A stretch of 64,000 nt of DNA from Aminobacter carboxidus. GTDB lineage: Bacteria > Pseudomonadota > Alphaproteobacteria > Rhizobiales > Rhizobiaceae. The DNA is taken from NCBI RefSeq assembly GCF_014863355.1, contig NZ_JACZEP010000011.1, forward strand, positions 62,001 through 126,000, written 5' to 3'. Shown piece after piece: positions 7,121 through 14,878 of the stretch (the stretch's first letter is position 1; each line of letters starts with the position of its first letter). Below the pieces are notes generated by a model. That model saw only the letters and a list, made by a program, of their open reading frames with translations. It was not told the DNA's origin and made no database searches. The position numbers and the translations under genes are program-made.

Positions 7121-8308
7121 ATGACGGCCAGCTCCACCCACTTCAAAGTCGACAACGGCGACATGCATTTTCTGACGACAGCGTCGGAAAAAACCATTCT
7201 CATTGACTGCAACATTCGCTCCGATGCCGACGATCCGGATGGGGACGCTCCAGATGTCGCCCAGCAGCTTCGCTCCCGGCTGAAGAGAGATCCCGCCGGC
7301 TATCTCTATGTAGACGCGTTCCTGTTGACGCATCCCGACCAGGACCATTGCCGCGGCTTTTGGAAGCACTTTCACCTTGGCCCCGTCTCGGAGTGGAGTG
7401 CCAAAGCCGATAAGATCGTGATCCGTGAGATGTGGTCGTCGCCCATCGTCTTCCGGCGCGCATCGAAGAAGCAACACACATTGTGCGACGACGCGAACGC
7501 ATGGGCCACGGAAGCGCGCCGTCGCGTCAAGCGGTTCCGCGATTTCGGCTACCTCAGCGATGGTGATCGCATTCTAATTCTTGGCGAGGACATCAACGGG
7601 AAAACGGACGGTTTGGGAGCGATCCTGGTCCGCACAGACAGCGTTTTTCAGAGCATTTGCGGCTCGTACCAAATTGACTTCCGTGCCCGTCTCATTGCGC
7701 CGATTCCGCCGCAGGATGACGAGCAGGAAGAGGAGGAGCTGAGCAAGAATGATTCCAGCGTCGTCGTGAACATCGAGCTCGGTACGTTCACGCTCTCTGG
7801 AGCCAGCCGCTATCTGTTTGGCGGCGATGCCGAAGTCGGCATTTGGGAGCGCCTCTGGCAGCGCAACAAGGATGCACCGGAGAATCTCCAATACGACCTG
7901 TTGGCCGCACCCCATCATTGCTCGTGGCACAGCCTGTCGTGGGACAGCTGGTCGGACTGGAAGGAATTGGCTGAAGTTTCGCCCGACGCACGAAAGGCTC
8001 TCGGTCAGGCCTTGTCGGGCGCCTATGTGATTTCGAGCTCCAAACCTATCAAGGATGACGATGTGGACCCACCCTGCATCAGAGCCAAGCGCGAATACAA
8101 GGAGATCCTCAGCGACGTCAACGGGACGTTCGAATGCCTTGGTGAGCTCAAAGGCGATGAGCCGCTGGAGTTCGAGGTCACCGGCGATGGCCTGAAGATC
8201 AAGACGAGGACGACCGCTCTGGCCGCGCCATCGATCATCGGCGGTCTGGCAGGCGCGGCGGCGGGAAGCTCATCTGCCTACGGCGCTCAGCCGTTCAAGC
8301 ACGGTTAA
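7121..8308 (+). CDS. Metallo-beta-lactamase-fold hydrolase (ComEC-like MBL)
   Basis: A 395-residue soluble protein, first gene of a three-gene operon. The motif LTHPDQDHCRGF near residue 70 is the THxDxDH zinc-binding signature of the metallo-beta-lactamase fold in its ComEC-type variant. LFGGDAE and LAAPHHCSWHS further on supply the later Asp and His ligands. There is no signal peptide or membrane segment. The C-terminus is an Ala/Gly/Ser-rich, probably unstructured tail that ends in a glycine, unusual for an MBL enzyme. The substrate is unknown; nuclease or phosphodiesterase activity is common in the fold. I chose the ATG at 7121, preceded by CGAGGA, over a TTG six bases upstream. An MBL gene beside a multi-domain E1/JAB gene is, as I recall, a reported association in bacterial ubiquitin-like systems. 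Confidence 0.8.
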   Translation: MTASSTHFKVDNGDMHFLTTASEKTILIDCNIRSDADDPDGDAPDVAQQLRSRLKRDPAGYLYVDAFLLTHPDQDHCRGFWKHFHLGPVSEWSAKADKIVIREMWSSPIVFRRASKKQHTLCDDANAWATEARRRVKRFRDFGYLSDGDRILILGEDINGKTDGLGAILVRTDSVFQSICGSYQIDFRARLIAPIPPQDDEQEEEELSKNDSSVVVNIELGTFTLSGASRYLFGGDAEVGIWERLWQRNKDAPENLQYDLLAAPHHCSWHSLSWDSWSDWKELAEVSPDARKALGQALSGAYVISSSKPIKDDDVDPPCIRAKREYKEILSDVNGTFECLGELKGDEPLEFEVTGDGLKIKTRTTALAAPSIIGGLAGAAAGSSSAYGAQPFKHG

Positions 8309-8318
8309 GGGATGGCCC

Positions 8319-10589
8319 TTGACCGGCGTAACCAAGGCGATCCGTCGCGCGCTTGACGTTGTCTCGGGGCATCCTCTTGTCCGCGAGATCCGTACGTTGG
8401 ACGAACATGGCAGTAAGGTGGCTGTCGACTTCGTTGTGCCGATGCCGAGCCGCTGGATCGGTGCTGGCCAGAGCCCGGCTGGCGTTCGACCCGTCGAGAC
8501 CGTGACGTTCACGTTCGATGATTCCTTCCCCTTGGCAGTGCCCCTCATCGAGCTTCGCCAGGATTTTAATAGATCCCATCCCCATGTGCAGCCTGGTCGG
8601 ACTGAGGACCCTCCCCGGCCCTGCTATTTCGAGGGCGATCCCCAGGACCTGCTCCGATACCGCGGGATGGATGGCATCATGGTCCAGGTCGCCGACTGGC
8701 TAGAGAAGGCTGCGGCGGCTGCCCTCATGGATTTCAGCCAAGGATGGGAGCCGGTTCGCCGCGACCTCATCAACGATTGGGTGGAAGTGGACCCAAACTT
8801 CGTCCGGGGGTTTGTCAACCGCGATGGGGGCTCCGCGTTCGCGGTCTCGCAGCATCTTGGTCTCGAACTTCGTAGCGGCGGGCACGCCTATGCGATTTCA
8901 GTTGAAGCTCAACGGCAGAGCCTCGGACCTGACGTCTTCAGGAAGGTGATCGAAAACGCCGCGGGGGTCGGCCTTTCGGTTATCGTCTGGGGCGGAAAAA
9001 CCCCTTCTGGGGACCCCGTTGTTTCGGACAGGTATCTTCCCGAAACAGTCCGGACGATGGCTGAGCTCACCGATCGCGCAGCGCATTACGGTCTCCAGGG
9101 GCAATTGCGCGCTGCATTCGGGCTTCTCCAGACGCGATTTGGGAAATCGGCATACAAGCTTCCCCTCATCCTGACCCTGCTACTCGTGGTTCGGCGACCC
9201 GCCCATGTGATAGGGCAAGGATCGCCGCTTGAGATCGTGCCCTACGTCATTGAGGTACGCTCGGCCTCGGATTTCAGCGGCAGCAGCGAGGTGCCGGTAC
9301 GGCCCGCGGCGGTGCGTGACGCGATCAGCCGGAAACTGCTCGCGTCCGTATCTGGATCCCGGCCACTTGAAGAAGCACAATGGACGCTAATCGGCTGTGG
9401 AAGCGTCGGCGCCAAGCTTGCGATTCACTTAGCAAGGGAAGGACGGGCGCCAACCACGTTGGTCGATCGATCTCTGATGGCTCCCCACAACTATGCTCGT
9501 CATGGTCTGGTGCCGATACCGCAGTTTCCAGTGCCTGATTGGAAGGCCGATGCCGTAGCGAGAGCTATTCAGGGTCTCGGCCAGTCTGCGACGCCGCTGC
9601 ACGAAGATCTCGCGGTCGCGCTCGCCTCGTCGCCGCCTCCGAAGCAGATATGGCCCAAAGCGACCCAGCTCCTTGTCGACGCGACCGGGTCTCCAACCGT
9701 TACTGACGCTCTGTGCCTCCCTCAAGTGGAGGCCAAGCGTCCAAGGGTGGTTGAGACTTCGCTATTGGGCCGCGGCTCAGTGAGCTATATGGCCATTGAA
9801 GGACCGAAGGCCAATCCGAGCGTCCAGGATCTTCAAGCCGAGTCTTACAGATTGATGGCCGACGACGACACGCTGCGCGAACTTGCACTGGCTAGCGCCA
9901 GCGACGTCGTTGTCGTGGGTCAGGGATGCTCGACACGGACGGCGCAGATGACAGATGCCAGGCTCTCGAGCTTCGTCCCAGGCATGGCACGCTATCTCTC
10001 CACTGCCCTCGAACGCGGACTTCCGGTGCAAGACGGAGAGTTGGCCATTGGACGGGTGGATGATGATCTGATGAACCAGTCGTGGCAGCGGTTCCCTGTC
10101 CCCGCCTTTCGGAGGCTGCGCAGCTCGACTGGCCGCAGGGCGTCGATCTCTCACAGGGTTGTTGAGCTTATCGACTCCGCAATTGCCGACCGTCCTCATG
10201 TTGAGACGGGAGGCATCCTGATTGGACGCTTCAATGAGGCGACCGACAGCTTCCATATCGTCGATATCGTCGAGCCTCCGCCAGACAGTCGGTTCTCCGC
10301 GGCCGAGTTTACCTTGGGGGTTGAGGGTATCCGGGATCGACTGAAAGCGTACAACGATCGAACCCGCGGTACACTTTACCCGGTGGGTACTTGGCACAAC
10401 CACCTTGCGAATACGCCAGCCTCGCTCACCGATCTCGCAACGGCCGCTGCGCTTGCGCTTGGCCAACGCTTTCCGGTCGTGCTGATGATCCGGACGCCGG
10501 GGTCGATCCGCGGCGTTATTGCGGATTCGGATCGCTCGGGCGCCACGCCTGCCGTGACGATCGAATCCCTTGAGGAAACGCTGCCATGA
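8319..10589 (+). CDS. E2-E1-JAB ubiquitin-like conjugation/deconjugation fusion protein
   Basis: A 756-residue triple fusion. Residues about 1-150 look like a prokaryotic E2 domain with a candidate catalytic cysteine at 102 (PRPCYFEG) before a WLEKAA helix. Residues about 350-580 are a ThiF/E1 adenylation domain: nucleotide loop GCGSVG at 359-364, an arginine in HNYARHGL, and a candidate acceptor Cys537 in GQGCSTR. Residues about 605-750 are a JAB/JAMM peptidase with Glu629 (ETGGILIG), His693, His695, Ser702 and Asp705 (HNH then PASLTD), a complete JAMM set. One polypeptide could thus activate, transfer and remove a C-terminal-glycine protein. The start is a TTG ten bases after the MBL stop, preceded by AAGGGA; no in-frame ATG fits. 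No ubiquitin-like gene is adjacent. Confidence 0.85.
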   Translation: MTGVTKAIRRALDVVSGHPLVREIRTLDEHGSKVAVDFVVPMPSRWIGAGQSPAGVRPVETVTFTFDDSFPLAVPLIELRQDFNRSHPHVQPGRTEDPPRPCYFEGDPQDLLRYRGMDGIMVQVADWLEKAAAAALMDFSQGWEPVRRDLINDWVEVDPNFVRGFVNRDGGSAFAVSQHLGLELRSGGHAYAISVEAQRQSLGPDVFRKVIENAAGVGLSVIVWGGKTPSGDPVVSDRYLPETVRTMAELTDRAAHYGLQGQLRAAFGLLQTRFGKSAYKLPLILTLLLVVRRPAHVIGQGSPLEIVPYVIEVRSASDFSGSSEVPVRPAAVRDAISRKLLASVSGSRPLEEAQWTLIGCGSVGAKLAIHLAREGRAPTTLVDRSLMAPHNYARHGLVPIPQFPVPDWKADAVARAIQGLGQSATPLHEDLAVALASSPPPKQIWPKATQLLVDATGSPTVTDALCLPQVEAKRPRVVETSLLGRGSVSYMAIEGPKANPSVQDLQAESYRLMADDDTLRELALASASDVVVVGQGCSTRTAQMTDARLSSFVPGMARYLSTALERGLPVQDGELAIGRVDDDLMNQSWQRFPVPAFRRLRSSTGRRASISHRVVELIDSAIADRPHVETGGILIGRFNEATDSFHIVDIVEPPPDSRFSAAEFTLGVEGIRDRLKAYNDRTRGTLYPVGTWHNHLANTPASLTDLATAAALALGQRFPVVLMIRTPGSIRGVIADSDRSGATPAVTIESLEETLP

Positions 10590-11251
10590 AGCTTGATCCA
10601 TATGAATATGTTAGCCTGGTAGTGCCGGGCTCAGTCGTCGCCCTCGTTCTCACTCTTTTGTCGCCCGACGTTCGAGACGTGATCGCAAAGGATGGCATCG
10701 ATCTCGGCGGGTTTGGCGTCATCGTTCTGGTGGCGTTGGTCTCGGGTTTCCTCTTGCAGTCAATCGGAAACGTGGTTGAAGCGCTCGAAACGAAGCTCGG
10801 CCTCAATCCGTCCGAGCTTCTCAGGAAACGCGGGTCCGGTCCCGTAAGCGCAGCGCAGTTTCAACGGATAAGCCGTTTGCTCAAAGAGAAGGGCTTGGGC
10901 GACATAGCAGAAATGTCCGCCTCCGATTGGCGAGCGGCGCGAGGCGAGATGGCGGCCGAGGTGCGAGCGCACGACAGCAACAGCAGGCTAGACATCATGC
11001 TAAGGATGTACGGCCTGGGACGAGGACTGGTGTCTGCGTTTATCCTTTCGATTGGATTGACCCTGCTGTTCCCCGACGCGGGAGCGATCAGATGGAAGTA
11101 TCTCGCGGTCCTCGGTATCGGCCTGGTCCTGTCGTACGCGCGGACGCGACGTTTCAGCCAAAACTACCTGCGAGAATTGGTGATCGGATATATGCGCTCG
11201 GCCGGGACGCCAAAGCCAACGGCGCAGGCCGAAGCAGCTTCCGACGATTGA
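10586..11251 (+). CDS. Four-helix membrane protein, putative effector of the E2-E1-JAB operon
   Basis: A 221-residue protein I cannot assign to a named family. Hydrophobic segments lie at about 8-26, 42-62, 148-166 and 171-188, with a charged cytoplasmic-type loop of some 80 residues between the second and third and a short polar C-terminus. The ATG overlaps the stop of the E2-E1-JAB gene as ATGA, so it is translationally coupled and belongs to the same operon. Two helical hairpins around a soluble loop recall membrane effectors in phage-defence operons, which permeabilise the membrane; this role is inference from context. Confidence 0.65.
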   Translation: MKLDPYEYVSLVVPGSVVALVLTLLSPDVRDVIAKDGIDLGGFGVIVLVALVSGFLLQSIGNVVEALETKLGLNPSELLRKRGSGPVSAAQFQRISRLLKEKGLGDIAEMSASDWRAARGEMAAEVRAHDSNSRLDIMLRMYGLGRGLVSAFILSIGLTLLFPDAGAIRWKYLAVLGIGLVLSYARTRRFSQNYLRELVIGYMRSAGTPKPTAQAEAASDD

Positions 11252-11320
11252 AAGGAGGTAAAACGCCAGGTTGGTGGCACAGGATATCTGAGCAATTTGC
11301 GTTGTGAAAACCCGGTGCCT

Positions 11321-11560
11321 TCACACGATCCCCCACGCCCGGAACCGCCCCCTGCCCGTCATTTCACGTAGGTGGAGCTCCCCAACAAGATTGAGCGCGC
11401 CTTGCTTCGACACTTTCAGCGTCGCTTGGATCATCCCGGTCGAAACCAGCGGTCGCGAGAGCACCATTTCCACCAAGTCAGGCAGCTTTGAGCTCGCGCG
11501 TCTCTCGCGAAGCCGCCGCTCCATCTGGTTCTTCGCCAGCGCTAGCCGATCGTGGTCCTT
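11321..11560 (-). pseudogene. C-terminal fragment of DUF1612/HTH plasmid protein
   Basis: The last 80 residues (KDHDRLALAKNQMERRLRE, SRPLVSTGMIQATLKVSKQG, ending FRAWGIV) align closely with the C-terminus of the intact protein at 33057-34181. The rest of the gene is missing. The break coincides exactly with the left end of the tni element at 11563, whose terminal bases supply the apparent ATG. The fragment is therefore a gene cut by transposition or a later deletion, not a real short gene. A DUF1612-type protein next to plasmid genes suggests the island once lay on a rhizobial replicon. Confidence 0.8.
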
Positions 11561-11562
11561 CA

Positions 11563-11590
11563 TGTCGATTTACGTTTGAAACTGGGACTC
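11563..11590 (+). repeat. Left terminal inverted repeat of tni element
   Basis: A 28-base terminal repeat beginning TGTCGATTTACG and ending GGGACTC. It matches the reverse complement of 14280-14307 with four mismatches. Weaker internal copies follow at 11639-11659 (TTACGCTTC...) and 11672-11690 (TTACACTCA...). Confidence 0.75.
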
Positions 11591-11690
11591 ACGCATTGAG
11601 TGATTTCAATGGTTTGTGTGAGACTGAAGTATAAGACCTTACGCTTCAAAAGAGAGTCTAGGGGGCAGTTATTACACTCAAAATGAGATT

Positions 11691-11706
11691 GATCGACCGG
11701 TCGATC
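11691..11706. promoter_or_regulatory. 16-base perfect palindrome before tniA
   Basis: GATCGACCGGTCGATC is its own reverse complement and ends eight bases before the tniA start codon. It is a candidate operator for autoregulation of the transposition genes; the binding protein is unknown. Confidence 0.45.
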
Positions 11707-11713
11707 GACCGTA

Positions 11714-13324
11714 GTGTCACGCATGATCTCCCCAGATTACCCCGATCACGATGATTGTCCGGAGGAATTCCTTCGATATCTGCTCCGCCATACAGGTGGG
11801 CAAGTAACCGCTGAGGTTGTCGCGGCTGCGCGCAAAAAGTTTGGCATCCCGCGATCAACACTGTTTCGGCTGGCCGCACGGTTCAGAAAGACGCAACGCA
11901 CATCCAGTCTGCGCCCTAGGAAACGTGGCACACAAGTAGGAGCAGTCCGGCTTGACCCGAGAACCGAGCGTGTCATTGCCGAGCAAGTGGATGGCTTCTG
12001 GCTCAAAAAAGAAAAGCCAAGCTTTGCTGCACTCTTGCGGCGTATTCGGGAAGTCTGCCTCACCGAAGGCCTGTCCCCTCCTCACCGGAGCACCGTGCAA
12101 CGTAGAGTATCGGAACTGGTACCGATTTCAGCGGCACGCAAACGCGGGGAGCGCGAGATTGAAGCCGCCTCTACACCGAGTCCTGGCCAGTTCAATGTCG
12201 CCAAACCGAACGCGCTTTGGCAGGTCGATCACACAATCGTCGATGTCGTTGTTGTCGATGAACAGTTTCGCCGACCCATCGGTCGACCAGTTCTGACGAT
12301 TGCCATTGACGTTTGCACGAGGATGGTCGCGGGTTTCCATTTATCATTGGAAGCGCCATCAAGCACGTCCGTTGGCCTCTGCCTTCTGCATGCGGTGTAC
12401 GACAAGACTGCCTGGCTGGATGAACGGGGGATTGATATCCCCTGGCCCGTCGCCGGATTACCTGAGGTTCTTCACTGCGACAATGGCGCAGATTTCAGGT
12501 CACGGGCGCTGGCCGATGCCTGCAAAGAATACGGCATGAAACTCCAGTTCAGACCGCCGGCCACACCCCGCTTCGGGGGCCATATCGAACGGTTGATCGG
12601 AACAATGATGGGGGCAGTGCACCTGCTGCCCGGCACGACGTTCAGCAATGTGAAGATCAGAGGCGACTACAATTCGGAGGGACGCGCGAATCTTACATTG
12701 CGCGAGTTGGAAAAATGGATCGCGCTGGAAATCGTTGGCAAATACCATCAGCGCATCCACTCATCACTGTTGCGCCCTCCCCTGGCGATTTGGCGCGAGC
12801 GGCAAGGTGAAGTCGACTTCAATCTGCCATCTGATCGAATGGCATTCTGGACCAGTTTCCTGCCTGGTGACCGGCGGCGCTTGCTGAAGGACGGCATTCA
12901 TCTGGAAAAGATCCGGTACTGGTCTGACGCACTATCACGCGATGTTGGTCGTGGCGCCGAACTCGAGATCAAATATGACCCACGAGACCTTTCCCGAATA
13001 TTCGTTCGCCAATCCGATGGCCGGTTTATTGAAGCGCGATACCGCAATCTCGCATTCCCGCCTGTTTCCTGGTGGGAGTGGAAGCACGCCAAGAAGACAC
13101 TTCGGGACCAGGGACGAATTGAATTGCATGAGGGCGTTATCTTTGCGGCCATCGCGCAGCAGAGGCAGATCGAGGATATAGCTGCATCTTCAAGCGCAAA
13201 AGCTCGCCGGAGTGTTACCCGGCGACCAATTGAACCGAGCAGTGAAAAACACAGTACCGTTCAATCTATCGATTTGGCAAAACCAACCCATTCAGACGAC
13301 GATACGGAATTCTGGGATCAATGA
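11714..13324 (+). CDS. tniA: TniA-like DDE transposase (Mu/Tn7 TnsB superfamily)
   Basis: A 536-residue transposase. The N-terminal 150 residues carry helix-turn-helix DNA-binding regions (VVAAARKKFGIPRSTLFRL). The catalytic rve core follows: WQVDHTIVDVVV (first Asp), LHCDNGADFRS (second Asp) and GGHIERLIGTM (Glu), the D-D-35-E pattern of the TniA/TnsB/Mu A group. The C-terminal part is the beta-barrel plus a tail that would contact TniB. Translation starts at a GTG (11714), with an ATG three codons later as alternative. Its stop overlaps the tniB start by four bases. Length and layout are near normal, so it is probably intact. Confidence 0.88.
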   Translation: MSRMISPDYPDHDDCPEEFLRYLLRHTGGQVTAEVVAAARKKFGIPRSTLFRLAARFRKTQRTSSLRPRKRGTQVGAVRLDPRTERVIAEQVDGFWLKKEKPSFAALLRRIREVCLTEGLSPPHRSTVQRRVSELVPISAARKRGEREIEAASTPSPGQFNVAKPNALWQVDHTIVDVVVVDEQFRRPIGRPVLTIAIDVCTRMVAGFHLSLEAPSSTSVGLCLLHAVYDKTAWLDERGIDIPWPVAGLPEVLHCDNGADFRSRALADACKEYGMKLQFRPPATPRFGGHIERLIGTMMGAVHLLPGTTFSNVKIRGDYNSEGRANLTLRELEKWIALEIVGKYHQRIHSSLLRPPLAIWRERQGEVDFNLPSDRMAFWTSFLPGDRRRLLKDGIHLEKIRYWSDALSRDVGRGAELEIKYDPRDLSRIFVRQSDGRFIEARYRNLAFPPVSWWEWKHAKKTLRDQGRIELHEGVIFAAIAQQRQIEDIAASSSAKARRSVTRRPIEPSSEKHSTVQSIDLAKPTHSDDDTEFWDQ

Positions 13325-14199
13325 TCGAACTCCCGCACCTGGCGCCCAGCGCTGCCACACTGGCAAATGGACCGAACCATACAAGGATACGCGCCATTCG
13401 ATCCGATCGCTGGGTCGGCTTCGATCGCGCTCGCCGGGTATTGCGGCATCTTGATGCATTGTGCGACCATCCGCCAACAACACGTCCACCCGGTCTGGCG
13501 ATTTATGGTCATAGCGGCATGGGCAAGACAATGCTCGTGGAGAAGTTCAAGCGCGATCATCCGCCGACTATCAACTATAGCACCGGCGTGGAGAGCATGC
13601 CGGTGCTGGCAATCACGTTGACATCGCGCCCGACAGAACGCCGAATCTATGGGCAGTTGCTGATGGCCATGGGAGCCAGCATCAACGAACGCCTGACCCT
13701 CATGGAACTTGAGATAAGAACCGTCCTCTTGCTGAAAAGCAACAATGTACGCGTTCTGGTGTTTGACGAGGTCCATAACCTTCTCGCTGGGACCCCAAGG
13801 GAACAGCGCGTGATCCTCCAGCTTCTGCGATATCTGAGCAACGAGATCAAAGCCTCGCTTGTCTGCCTTGGCGTGTCGGAAGCGCGCGACGCAATTGCCG
13901 GCGACACCCAACTGGCTCGGCGTCTGGATCAGTTTGTGCTGCCCAGATGGAAGGCAGATGAGGAATTCCAGGAGTTGGTGACGGCGATCCTGCGCAGCCT
14001 GCCGCTGAGACTTCCGTCGGCTTTATCGAGCCAAAGCTTACGACATCTTTCTCGTCTCGGAGACGGCGTCACAGCACGCGTCTTCGGAATACTCAACGAA
14101 CTCGCAATCGAAGCCATACAGGACGGTACCGAACGTATTACCGATGACAGCATCGAATCTTGGAGGCCAGCCTTGGAAAAGGAAGCAGCGTTCGCATAG
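13321..14199 (+). CDS. tniB: TniB-like transposition AAA+ ATPase
   Basis: A 292-residue NTP-binding partner of TniA, related to TnsC. It has a Walker A motif (IYGHSGMGKTML), a Walker B strand (VRVLVFDEVHNLL) and an arginine-rich sensor segment (GDTQLARRLDQFVLPRW). Proteins of this family select target DNA and recruit the transposase. The start overlaps tniA (ATGA). A tniQ gene would normally follow and is absent: only 108 bases separate the stop from the right end of the element, so target selection must be TniQ-independent or supplied elsewhere. Confidence 0.87.
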   Translation: MIELPHLAPSAATLANGPNHTRIRAIRSDRWVGFDRARRVLRHLDALCDHPPTTRPPGLAIYGHSGMGKTMLVEKFKRDHPPTINYSTGVESMPVLAITLTSRPTERRIYGQLLMAMGASINERLTLMELEIRTVLLLKSNNVRVLVFDEVHNLLAGTPREQRVILQLLRYLSNEIKASLVCLGVSEARDAIAGDTQLARRLDQFVLPRWKADEEFQELVTAILRSLPLRLPSALSSQSLRHLSRLGDGVTARVFGILNELAIEAIQDGTERITDDSIESWRPALEKEAAFA

Positions 14200-14209
14200 C
14201 CGTCCATGC

Positions 14210-14260
14210 GTTACACTCCAATTGAGACTCCCCTGCTCTGAGTCTCAATTGGAGTGTAAC
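14210..14260. repeat. 21-base perfect inverted repeat at right end of tni element
   Basis: The bases 14210-14230 (starting GTTACACTCC) and 14240-14260 (ending GGAGTGTAAC) are perfect reverse complements with a nine-base spacer. Each arm matches the terminal-repeat consensus of the element. It may serve as paired transposase sites, as a terminator-like hairpin after tniB, or be the scar of abutting element ends. No U-tract follows, which weakens the terminator reading. Confidence 0.8.
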
Positions 14261-14807
14261 TCTTTCGCAAAAGCTGCCCGAGTCCCACTTTGAAGTGTAA
14301 ATCGACAACATAGATCAGCTTTTCGAATCTCTGACTTTCCTGGCGAAAGGTTGGCCCGCTACGATCGCCGAAGATGGATGAACCACCAGAGATCTTGAAT
14401 TCCCGCGAGAGGATGCGGTGCCGGCGCGCAAGCTCGCGGGTCTCTAATGCGCGTTCGACGACTAGGCCAAGCTGGACTACGTCAAGCGGCGCCAGGATAA
14501 ACTGATAGATGGCAGCCTGTGATAGCGCCTGCTCGGAAGCGAAGGCCGAGCCGGGAGTGACATAGACTCGCATGATTTCGGGATGGGAAACCCTCAACCG
14601 CGTGAGAAAATCCAGACCTGTCGCCTCCCCCGCACAATCTTCGGCAATCGCTAAGTCGACATGGATGCTGCCCAGGGTGGTGAGGGCTTCGGCGACCGAG
14701 CCTGCAGAGATAACGCGATAGGCATAGCGCTCCGATAGCACGTCGAGAGCCGAGGACCAGTCGCTTCCTGCCCATGGAAGGACAATAATCGTGCTTGCAT
14801 GTTCCAT
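14211..14807 (-). pseudogene. HupR/HoxA-like response regulator, receiver fragment truncated by tni element
   Basis: Residues from the ATG at 14807 form a response-regulator receiver-like domain (STIIVLPWAGSDW, HVDLAIAEDCAGEATG, FLTRLRVSHPEIMRVYV, AAIYQFILAPLD). A linker helix follows (ELARRHRILSREFKI) and then FRQESQRFEKLIYV, where HupR/HoxA-type sigma-54 activators would continue into their AAA+ domain. At 14308 the frame enters the right end of the tni element and adds about 30 foreign residues before the stop. The first beta-strand lacks the usual acidic pair, as in some receivers of this group. HupR and HoxA regulate uptake hydrogenase genes; the family call rests on memory of their sequences. 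Confidence 0.6.
14280..14307 (-). repeat. Right terminal inverted repeat of tni element
   Basis: Reverse complement begins TGTCGATTTACACTTC and ends GGGACTC, 24 of 28 identical to the left repeat. The bases beyond 14307 resume a response-regulator reading frame, which fixes the boundary. Confidence 0.75.
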
Positions 14808-14878
14808 AAAGTGTGTTTCCACTCTGCTTATCTAGTTAGCAGGGTAGAACACTCGCTTCAACCGCGCCCCGCTCAGGC

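Larger units (their letters stand above)
11563..14307 (+). mobile_element. Minimal Tn5053/Tn402-like element (tniAB)
   Basis: A 2,745-base element bounded by 28-base terminal inverted repeats (11563-11590 and 14280-14307, 24 of 28 identical, both starting TGTCGATTTAC). It encodes a TniA-type DDE transposase and a TniB ATPase but no TniQ, no resolvase and no cargo. Further internal copies of the repeat (11639-11659, 11672-11690, 14210-14230, 14240-14260) look like transposase-binding sites, as at Tn5053/Tn7-type ends. Flanking five-base sequences (CTTCA and ACATA) do not match, so no target duplication remains. Each end truncates a different gene. Confidence 0.75.

Noticed and set aside
14210-14260. 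Reading the 21-base inverted repeat as a tniB terminator
   Set aside because: The stem is strong but no U-tract follows (ACTCTTTCG), and both arms match transposon ends, so a transposition role is more likely.
5394-14307. Idea that the tni element carries the defence genes as cargo
   Set aside because: The 28-base terminal repeats at 11563 and 14280 enclose only tniA and tniB; the defence operon lies outside.
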